Shown: positions 55,870 to 64,000 of the stretch, in pieces
Position numbering within the stretch: the first letter of the stretch is position 1
Layout of the letters: every line of letters starts with the position of its first letter
Assembly (NCBI GenBank): GCA_000467715.1
Contig: AJFK01000612.1
Coordinates: forward strand, 62,001-126,000
Source of the DNA: Hysterium pulicare CBS 123377
Lineage: Eukaryota; Ascomycota; Dothideomycetes; Hysteriales; Hysteriaceae
Direction: 5' to 3'
DNA length: 64,000 nucleotides
Translations under genes and position numbers: made by a program
The notes under the pieces: generated by a model
Told to the model about the DNA's origin: nothing
What the model saw: only the letters and a program-made list of their open reading frames with translations
The model's database searches: none

Positions 55870-57749
55870 TCAACGGGGCGTCTTGGTCTTCGCAGCAGTT
55901 TTAACCAGCTGTCCTAATCTCTTCTCCATAATCGTCCTTCCATCGTAAGTCTGCCATACCTGGTGTGGAGCCTTGTTAACCACGTCCCAGCTCACCAGCT
56001 TATCCGTCAATTTTGTTAAGTCCTGTTGCTTCCTCTCCCATTCGGAGTCGGTGCGACACTTGATGCCCGAGCTGATGATGACCACAGGTGTGTTACTGCT
56101 CTGAATCGTGCGGGCCGAGACGACCTCGTTCTTAGATAAAGAGTCTGCAACGAGATTTTCTTGTAGCTGCGCCTTGATGAACTTTCCATTTTGGTAGGCG
56201 TTCCTACCATAGACGCGATCTTCGCGCGTTCGGCCTTTGAATAGGGCGCCGCCGAGACGCTCGATGCCCAGAGGGCTGATGATGCCCCAGGCCCACAGGA
56301 GGAAGCCTCGACTTGGGGAGCCTATGCGGTGGAGTAGGTCCTCGTGCATGGGGTCAACGAGCATGATGCCAGTGACTTGCTTTACGTGACGGCTCGAGAA
56401 GATGCGGCTCGTAATGGAACCAATGCCTGCCGAGACCAGAATCCAAGGGCCTTCTTCTCCGCTGACCGCAAGGGCTTCGGATAGAGCATCGGCTGACATG
56501 CCGGCAGAGTGAGGCGAAGGGGCGTTGTCGGACCATGCGTAGCCAGGACGATCCCAATAGCAGTATCGCGATATGGTTCCATTCTCATAGCTTGAGTAAG
56601 CCCAGTGTTCGAAATCGTACTCCAGCGGGTCTTCTCCAGCCTCCAAAAGGATGGTTGCGTCTCTCTTTCCACCAGTGTAAGTTACATTACCAACGCAGGC
56701 CACGTGCACCTGGTACTTGTTGCCATCCACGTAGATACGCTCGCCGTACATCTCGAGAGTTGAATCCCGCGCGCGAATGCCCAACGTGCCGGTCATCAGA
56801 ATGACAATGACGATGAAGACGACAGAAATGATAGTTGCAACCAGCACTGCAAGCCATTCCTTCAGCGTCCGTCGCGTCTCTGGTCGACCAGTCAAACGCT
56901 CTTCTTCCTCTCGTTTACCCCAGGCAACAACCCTATCAGCGAGAAGACACCAGATGGCCATGAGTGCGGCCCAAACAACAGCCGCAATACCCACCCCTCC
57001 TTCTTCGAGCCGGATACGCGGTACGGCAAGTATAACGATCATATCGATGAGAAGTAGGACAGATATTACGGCGGTGGTGATTCTCAATGCTTTTGCTGGG
57101 ACAGCGAAAAATAGGATGGCTACAAGTAAGTTCCCGATGGTGAGGCAGGTATATGCGAAGTCGAAGAAGCCGGAACCGCGAGAGTGCATCCCGGGTGGGG
57201 ATACGAAAATGGAGACAAGTAGCAGGACCCACCAGAGGAAGGAGATGATGAGGAAGAGAACGGTGAAGTAGCGGAGGAAGCGGACGGACCAAAGGTTGTA
57301 TGGGGATACCTAAGGAATTTGGTTAGATACAGGGATATATAGGTGTTATGACAGTGTAAAAATGGTTTTCATGGGCTATCAAAGACTTTGTAATCATGTT
57401 CGAAAAGTTCCTCCTTTCTTGCCAATAAAAAGTTTGACCTTTGTGCAAGAGAATGAGCCGCCTTCCTTGCACGAGATTCTTCTGATATGATCCATTTTGG
57501 GCTAGGCAGACAAAGAAGAAGATAGAATTTATGAAACTTGGAGACTAAATTCAGAGACCATAGTGAACTTACAGCTGGGTCATCGGGATCAAGATAGCCA
57601 CTTGAGTTGGGAGGTCTTGGAGTCGCAGGGAGCAATCTCGATCTTTCATCTGGTTCTCCATTGTCGTAGTTCCGCCTGGACGACGGGCGGTCGTCTTGAG
57701 AATCGTCACCATCCTGGCCATCCTTTTTGGAGCCCCACAAAGACACCAT
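55870..57749 (-). CDS. Multi-TM protein with a degenerate alpha/beta-hydrolase domain
   Basis: Exons 57749-57573 and 57309-55870 give 538 aa; the join reads DPA|VSPYNLW. The N-terminal 60 residues are charged and Pro-rich. Then come about five membrane segments (FTVLFLIISFLWWVLLLVSI; LLVAILFFAVP; VISVLLLIDMIVILAV; VVWAALMAIWCLLA; LVATIISVVFIVIVILMTG). The lumenal or outer C-terminal domain has the alpha/beta-hydrolase pattern: IYVDGNKYQVHVACVG, the nucleophile elbow ILVSAGIGSITSRIF, the acid strand IMLVDPMHED and a late His (KAPHQVWQ). The elbow should read GxSxG; here the Ser position is Gly (S-A-G-I-G), so it is probably not a normal hydrolase. Asp and His stay. The family is a known group of fungal integral membrane proteins without a tested role that I know of. 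The intron is 263 bp, long for this window. Confidence 0.82.
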
Positions 57750-58287
57750 TTTGAAGACAATGGCTCGAATTTGGAGAATGTCTTCCGAATATAAGGAAAA
57801 GCGGAGGAAGAGAGGGCAGAACTTTTTTTGCTGGGGTGATGGCAGAGGGGTAGTTAGGGCATTACCTAGTTGATAGCAACGCGGTCCATGACGTCGATCC
57901 CGACGCCACAGATGGCCCAGCAGCTGTCAAGGCTCCTGCACAGACGCATCTAGCCGCCGTAGCAGGTGGCTGTCCACCACCACGCACAGGTGAAATGTGA
58001 ATAAAGCTACGCCTTTGCCTGCTCATAGGCGTTTATCACCCCCGTTAGGACGAAGCATTCAATCCCTATTTCATCCGCCTTCGTGAAACCTCTCGTCTCC
58101 GTTCATACTCGTTCGTTATTGATATCAGCGCCACAACTGCCTCCTTGATCCATGTGCATGCCAAGCGCAGGCTGTCCCGGTTCTCCCACATTGTCCTTCA
58201 CGAGCCAGACCACAACTTGCTGTCGACGCCTTTCAGCATCTAGATTGGCCCGCACTCCTCCTCCAGCAGTTCGAGCACACCCACACC
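57750..58287. other. Divergent promoter of the membrane protein and PPE1
   Basis: About 540 bp between start codons that point apart. The part before PPE1 is C/T-rich. No gene. Confidence 0.55.
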
Positions 58288-59496
58288 ATGAGCGACCTCG
58301 CTAAATCCTTCGCAAAAGCTAAGCTCTCTACCCTCCCGCCAGAGCCCCCACTTTACGAAGACCAGGAAAATGAAGACGACTCCTCTTCAGCGTCGTCCAT
58401 GTCCTCGACTGGCACCGTGCGCCCAACATCAAGCCAGCGACCTGCCCCAATCGTAAAATGGTCTGATTACTTTGCTCAAGAGTTGTATCTGGAGCGGCAG
58501 TCTGAAAAGGGACATGCCAAATTTCATGTCTATCTGACACCACCCAATTCACCAAAGGCACCTTTGCTCGTTCTGCATCATGGAGCAGGCTCTTCGGCCC
58601 TCTCTTTTGCCCTGTTTGCTCTGGAAGTAAGGAAGATATCTCCAGATGCAGGACTTCTGGCTGTCGAAGCCAGAGACCATGGGTCTGTCGTCTGGGGACC
58701 CGACGGAAACGTAGACAACGACCTTTCCATTGATGTATTGAGTCAGGACATGGTTGATATGCTACATCTCACTCAAGCCAGGATGAACTGGCAAGACTTA
58801 CCTACAATTGTTCTCGTGGGTCACAGTCTAGGTGGTGCCGTAGTTACTGATGCTGCCAAACGAGGCCTGTTAGGGAACAAATTACTCGGCTATGCCGTGT
58901 TAGATGTTGTCGAGGGATCTGCCATGGAAGCTCTTAAGAGTATGCAGACCTATCTGGCGAGCAGACCTTCCCTTTTTCCGTCACTTGAGGCGGCTATTGA
59001 GTGGCATATTCGCTCTCGCACCTTGAGGAATCCCCAGTCTGCGAGGGCTTCTGTTCCGAGTCTGTTGATCCAGACGCCATCCGGGTCTTGGGCTTGGAGG
59101 ACGAATCTCTCGACTACTGAGGCCTATTGGGAAAATTGGTTTTCGGGCATGAGCTCGAAGTTTTTGTCTGGAAAAGGGGCAAAATTATTGATCCTTGCTG
59201 GTACTGATCGATTAGACAAAGAACTCATGATTGGGCAAATGCAAGGTATGTTTGTCGATTTCACATGCTTCCGGCTACTTCTACTTCGCTGCTATATCTA
59301 ACAAGCTTGACGCTAATATTATGCTACAGGGAAATTCCAGCTCCAAGTTTTCCCTGCTGCCGGGCATTTTCTTCAGGAAGATCTGCCAGAAAAGACGGCT
59401 GAGGTCATTGTAGAGTTCGTGAAGCGCAATGACCGAAGCACCTTGGTCCTCCCACCAAAAGTAGGCGACCTTTTGAAACAAGGGAAGAAAGTGTGA
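58288..59496 (+). CDS. PPE1: Protein phosphatase methylesterase 1 (PME-1)
   Basis: Exons 58288-59245 and 59330-59496 give 374 aa; the join reads QMQ|GKFQLQ. The enzyme removes the C-terminal methyl ester from the PP2A catalytic subunit and so controls PP2A assembly. Motifs: oxyanion strand LLVLHHGAGSSALSFALFA, ARDHGSV, nucleophile elbow LVGHSLGGAV (Ser of GxSxG), VLDVVEGSAMEAL and the catalytic His in FPAAGHFLQED. The N-terminal 55 residues are a disordered Ser/Pro-rich leader with the conserved WSDYF and FHVYL before the core, as in other fungal members. Confidence 0.94.
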
Positions 59497-59706
59497 GACG
59501 CAAGTCTTCCATGTATGCTGGAGTTCACCAGGCCCAAAGCACCATCGAGGCATCCACCTTAGTGCGTATCATTGGGAACGATTTCATTTCAGAGCCCTAA
59601 ATGGAGCACCATCTAGGAAAGGAGCCTGCTGCAGTTGGATGTCTGGCCGATTCTTAAGGGAGTCAACGTAGTCATGATTGGAATGCAGAGAGGTCCAACA
59701 TCAGGG

Positions 59707-60695
59707 TCATGGGACATCAGACAAACCCTCGCCCAACGGAACAGAGCTGCTATCTGGGTGCGACTTATGTTTCCGTTTTCTCTTCCGCTTCGTAGGCTCT
59801 CCGGTTTCTTCAGAGATGGTATCTATGTCAATCGATCTAGTGAGCTCGATGCGGTCTACTGAAGCATATCCGTTGCCGGATACGGGTCGCTCTTCAACTA
59901 GGGGGAGAGTTCTGGTCTTGGGCTTTTTCACACTCAGTGGGTTTGGCCCTTTTGGACCCTTCTTGGGCTTCTTTGTTTGAGGCCTAGCATCGGTGGTCTC
60001 TATCGATTGATCCACCAAAGACGCCGACCGTGTATCATTAACACCATTCTCGCCGTGCTCATCGTCTCGTTTTCGTTTCTGACCAGTATTCGCACCTCGT
60101 CTGCTCTTAAGGCCTGCCTTCAGCTTGCTTTTTTCGTCTTGCTCACGTAGGTCTTCTGTGCTGGTTGCCATTGGTTCCAAGATCATAACGCTCCTGTGGA
60201 TATAGACGAGTGGTACTCCTGGTATCCTACGCATCTGTGCCCTTACTTTCGGATCCTGGCTTGCAATGATATAACGGTGCTTGTTCGTGAGGCTTTCCTT
60301 CGGATCCACTACTTCAGAGAAGCACTCGAGGGTTGAAAGCGGGTCTTCGAGTTCGTGGTGGTTGCAACGGCGGCGCTCATACTGTTTGGCCTGATTGATT
60401 ACGGCGGCATCCTTCGGCTGCGCGGTGTACAGCTGCCGCATCTCACACTGAGTGACCACTGGTTGAAATAATTAGAATCATATATTGCCTGAATACTCGA
60501 CGTAAGATAGCACATACTTGGTTTGACTTTGCCCTGGAGTGTCCTCTCTAGCCCACCGATAAGATCCATCTTGAAGCGCGCCGCATCTTGTATTATTTGT
60601 GCGTCTAAGAGCACTTGATACGGCTCGCGAAAATTGAATGTGAGTGCATATTGATGCATCAATTTCCTGTATTGCTTCGCACGTTTGCCCCGCAT
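59707..60695 (-). CDS. UTP23: rRNA-processing protein Utp23 (Fcf1-like PIN domain)
   Basis: Exons 60695-60518 and 60458-59707 give 309 aa; the join reads GKVKP|MVTQCE. Utp23 belongs to the 90S pre-ribosome and helps release snR30 from pre-18S rRNA. The family start MRGKRAKQYRKLMHQYALTF and FREPYQVLLDAQIIQDAARF are exact-looking. The PIN fold is catalytically poor in this branch. A zinc-site set is visible in TQCE, RRCNHHE and LECFSEV, then HRYIIASQDPKVRAQMRRIP and PLVYIHRSVMILEP. The C-terminal 140 residues are Lys/Arg-rich and disordered (nucleolar signals). It ends tail to tail with PPE1, about 210 bp apart. Confidence 0.93.
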
Positions 60696-61076
60696 TGTGA
60701 GCTTCCTGTTTGGTATGCGCCCGTCAAAATGTTCGGCTCCAGAAACCCTCCTCGGCGGGATGGCTGGCGGTGGAGAAAAGGGGTGGTGGTTGAGGCGGGA
60801 CTTGAGGGTGTTGTCCGAGTGCAGCAATTCATTCTCGAACTGCGTACGAAATTATTTCGGAAGTGGCCCGTGCTCCGCAAGACGGCTGCGGAACCAAAGC
60901 GGTGGTTGATGGATCCCACGGCTCTGAAACCGTCCTTTGTTCTGAGTCTCCTGGCCGAGACCGCCCATCATACGACCTGTACATAGCGAAGGCACAAAAG
61001 GCTTTCGAGATTTTCTGTCTTGCATCTTCTCCTTTGGTACATTTATTTCAATGCTTAGAGGACGAGTGAGAGCATT
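60696..61076. other. Divergent promoter of Utp23 and the DUF726 gene
   Basis: About 380 bp between start codons. Nothing recognised. Confidence 0.55.
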
Positions 61077-64000
61077 ATGCCAACCGAGCTCCCCTCCGAG
61101 TCTACCGTCACAGACCCCAACAATGTCGAAAAAGCACAATCGCCTAATGGCAGGCCTGATCCCATAGAGTACGATGATTTCGGTTTGCCTATTCGAAAAT
61201 CACGCCGGCGAGCAGCCCTGGAGGAGGATCCCGCGGAGACAAATGGGGATGCCAGTGCTTCCGCTGAGCAGAAACCACCAAGCCCTACGGACGGACTTCC
61301 GGAATCAGAAAAGATAAAATCTACAGAGAAATTAAACGAGAACGAGGGTCAAGAGAATCTCGAGCAGCAGGTCAATGGCCATGATGGGCCTGGGGAAAGG
61401 TCCGAACACCTCCCGGATACCGCTGCGGAATCGAAACCAGCAACTTCTCCCACCGAACATACTCGCCAGACATCCAACGCTCGTGCTAGTATTATCTCTG
61501 AACCATCTGGGGGCCATTATGCCACCACCGCATCCGAGTGGTCACATCAGCAGTTGGCACCCCAGACCCACCAGGAGGTCTCAGCGGGGCATGAGGATGA
61601 CGAGTGGCAGGAGATGCCCGCGTACGCACCATACGATATATACAATGACGACAACAAACTGGTTGCGCGTGAAGCCGTCGTAGAGGATGAGGATCAAGAC
61701 TTTGTGCAACTTGGCGGAGCTGCGAAGGGCTACACACGAGTTCAGATGGACGAAGATGCTCAATCGGCAACAAGCATGGATGACAATACCGCATACCTAT
61801 TCAAAGAGCAGGGTACCAATGTAACCGACGAGGATGAAGGTGCTCGAGATCCTCTTTCACAAATGCAAACGACGAAGGGATTGCTGACTGAAGGTCAACG
61901 TATTGCATATGTTGGACTTGTCCGTTTGGCGATGGTGCAGATGTCGAAAGAATTGGATTGTTTGGAAAAGACAAAGGGTACCAAAAACATCGTCAGTCTG
62001 GCTGCAGAGACAATGCAGATGTGGGGTCAGAAGATGATGGTTCGGCTTTATGGCCATATGGACATAGATTCTTCTGGTGAGCTAAAGGTCTTCTATTTAC
62101 AAATCAAAACTAGCTGACACTTTGTAGAGCAAGTCATGATCGAACAGCTGGCGGAGCATGGGGTTGAGCCAGGAGATTTGACACCAGCATTGATGCAGAA
62201 CTCTCGTGTGAAGAATCCGGCCGCAGAAGAAACATCCTCTAGCAGACCATCGATGGCATCGCCTCGTCCGGAATCGCTTGGAGGGAAGTCTCCGTCCTTA
62301 TCACATACCAGCCTGCCAGAATCTGCCGAAACCCCTCCTCCGCCTCCTTACCAAGAGCATGAGGGCGATGATCTTCCAGCTGTCCGTACTCCGTCGCAAC
62401 TCCCAGATACTAAGAATATCGACATTGATCTTCGCTGGACCATACTATGTGACCTTTTCCTTGTCCTCATTGCGGACTCGATTTACGATGCTCGTTCAAG
62501 ACAGCTTCTTGAGCAAGTCGGCAGCTACCTAGATGTACCCTGGCTTGAAATTTGCCGGTTTGAAAAACGTGTAACAGATGCCTTGGAAATGCAAGAAGCT
62601 GCCAGTAAAGAAAATTGGAACGAGGACCAGCACATGGAGAATAGACGAAAGCTGGCACGGAATAGACGTTTGGCCATGATGGGACTTGCTACCGTTGGGG
62701 GCAGTCTTGTCATTGGACTATCTGCTGGTCTTCTTGCCCCTGTCATTGGCGCCGGTCTTGCAGCTGGGTTTACCACTATTGGAGTTGCGGGTACTGGGAG
62801 TTTCCTTGCAGGCGCAGGAGGCGCTGCTATAATCACAACCACAGGTGTATTGAGCGGTGGCACAGTCGCTGTAAGAGCTGCGAACAGACGAACAGGTGCT
62901 GTTAAGACTTTCGAGTATCGGCCACTTCATAACAACAAAAGAGTGAACCTTATCGTGACGGTATCCGGATGGATGAACGGTAAAGTAGATGATGTCCGCT
63001 TACCATTTAGCACGGTGGATCCCATTATGGGTGACATTTACTCCGTTCTATGGGAGCCAGAGATGATGCGAAGTATGGGTGACACGATCAACATTCTTGC
63101 AACAGAGGTAAGCGCGAAAATCTTAAGATATCGGAAGACGTAAGGTTGATTTCAACTAGGCTCTTACTCAAGGCCTTCAACAAATTCTGGGCAGCACAAT
63201 TCTTGTTGCACTCATGGCTTCTTTGCAACTGCCTATCGTTCTAACAAAACTATCATATTTAATCGATAATCCATGGACGGTCTCTCAAGCAAGAGCGGAT
63301 CTTGCAGGCCTCATCCTTGCAGACTCCTTGATTGACCGCAATCTTGGCTCGAGACCAATTACCCTTGTGGGATTCTCGCTGGGATCAAGAGTGATTTTTG
63401 CATGTCTCCGAGAGCTCGCGAACAGGGGGGCAGTTGGCCTGATCCAGAATGTATATCTCTTTGGCACTCCAATAGTGGCAAAGAAGGACGAATACATCCG
63501 AGCGAAGGCTGTCATACCTGGGAGATTCGTGAATGGTTACGCTACGAATGATTGGATTTTAGGTACGTAGATTAGTTGATCTAATTAGCCTACCAATCTA
63601 ACAGCACTCTCAGGCTATCTTTTCAGAGCAACAAGCGGAGGTATCATGCGTGTAGCAGGCCTTGCGCCAGTTGAGGTTCCTGGTATTGAGAACATCGATG
63701 TCACAGAACTTGTTCCGGGTCACATGGCGTACAGAGCAGCGATGCCACGTCTCCTGCGGGAGGTTGGTTGGATGGTAGAGAGCGATGAGTTCACCGAGAT
63801 CGAAGACCCTGATCCAGAAAACCACGATAGAAGACAGCGAGAGCTCATTAATGAAATTGAAGAGGCCCGAAGAGAGCTGGAAAAGAAACCTGAAAAGAAA
63901 GGGCGCTTTGGCTTTTTTAGAAGCAAGAAACTCGAGAAGAAAGAATGGGAGGTGTACGACGAATCGTCCAAAGAGTCGGCCAGTAAGGATGGGGTCGAAG
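61077..64000 (+). CDS. DUF726 (Mil1/TMCO4-like) membrane hydrolase, cut by window end
   Basis: Exons 61077-62076, 62128-63107, 63160-63562 and 63614 to beyond 64000 are read; the protein is open at the right edge (more than 920 aa so far). DUF726 proteins include yeast Mil1, which interacts with the clathrin adaptor AP-1 medium chain, and human TMCO4. The N-terminal 250 residues are acidic and disordered with a possible sorting-type motif region (EYDDFGLPIRKSRRR). The conserved helical part starts TEGQRIAYVGLVRLAMVQMS. Next is a glycine-rich double membrane hairpin (LVIGLSAGLLAPVIGAGLAA; FLAGAGGAAIITTTGVLSGG). The alpha/beta-hydrolase core follows, with GxSxG in ITLVGFSLGSRVIFACLREL, YLFGTPIV and the late RFVNGYATNDWIL|GYLFRA. 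The tail is Lys/Glu-rich. Confidence 0.9.

Overview
This window looks like nuclear DNA of a filamentous ascomycete (Pezizomycotina). The genes are dense and mostly single-copy housekeeping genes. They are split by short GT-AG introns of about 45-70 bp with ascomycete-like branch sites, and neighbours are divergent or convergent rather than in operons. Several protein types here (the DUF7918-like protein, the F-box/JmjC protein, the CUE-CCCH-SMR protein, the fungal form of Adk2) fit that group. A Leotiomycete-like fungus is my best guess, but the sequence does not prove the class. I found no RNA gene, no CRISPR array, no transposon and no virus-like element.

Layout. 0-3 kb: an unrecognised multi-exon membrane protein gene (-), then an empty stretch. 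3-7 kb: a long protein (+) with an N-terminal DUF7918-like domain and a huge Trp-Gly/Asn-rich repeat region. 8-15 kb: a PP2C phosphatase (-), a CBS-domain protein (-), a small basic DUF3807-like protein (-), a fasciclin-domain protein (+) and a variant metallo-beta-lactamase-fold protein (+). 15-25 kb: a PWWP chromatin reader (-), 2.4 kb without genes, then the divergent pair Prp16 (-) and Pwp1 (+). 26-39 kb: a Ser-rich orphan (+), mitochondrial ribosomal protein mL54 (+), a one-TM orphan (-), Nop14 (+), Mdm38/LETM1 (-), Adk2 (+) and sorting nexin Snx4/Atg24 (+). 39-51 kb: eIF4A (-), an F-box/JmjC oxygenase (+), a Tvp38-like membrane protein (-), a CUE-CCCH-SMR protein (+), a coiled-coil orphan (+), an FAH-family hydrolase (-) and an 88-aa orphan (+). 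52-64 kb: a Pro/Glu/Val repeat protein (-), a PWI-domain SR protein (+), a membrane protein with a degenerate alpha/beta-hydrolase domain (-), PP2A methylesterase (+), Utp23 (-) and a DUF726/Mil1-like protein (+) cut by the window end.

How they work together. Much of the window serves RNA and ribosomes: Pwp1, Nop14 and Utp23 (ribosome assembly), Prp16 and the PWI/SR protein (splicing), eIF4A (translation start), the SMR protein (probable mRNA or ribosome quality control) and mL54 (mitochondrial ribosome). Mdm38, Adk2 and mL54, and probably the PP2C, act in mitochondria; Snx4, Tvp38 and the DUF726 protein act in membrane traffic. I see no gene cluster for a secondary pathway and no clear new system. 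The most unusual items are the WG-rich protein, the Pro/Glu/Val repeat protein, the CUE-CCCH-SMR combination and the serine-less hydrolase-like membrane protein. All exon borders were read by eye and checked by reading frame, not by transcripts.
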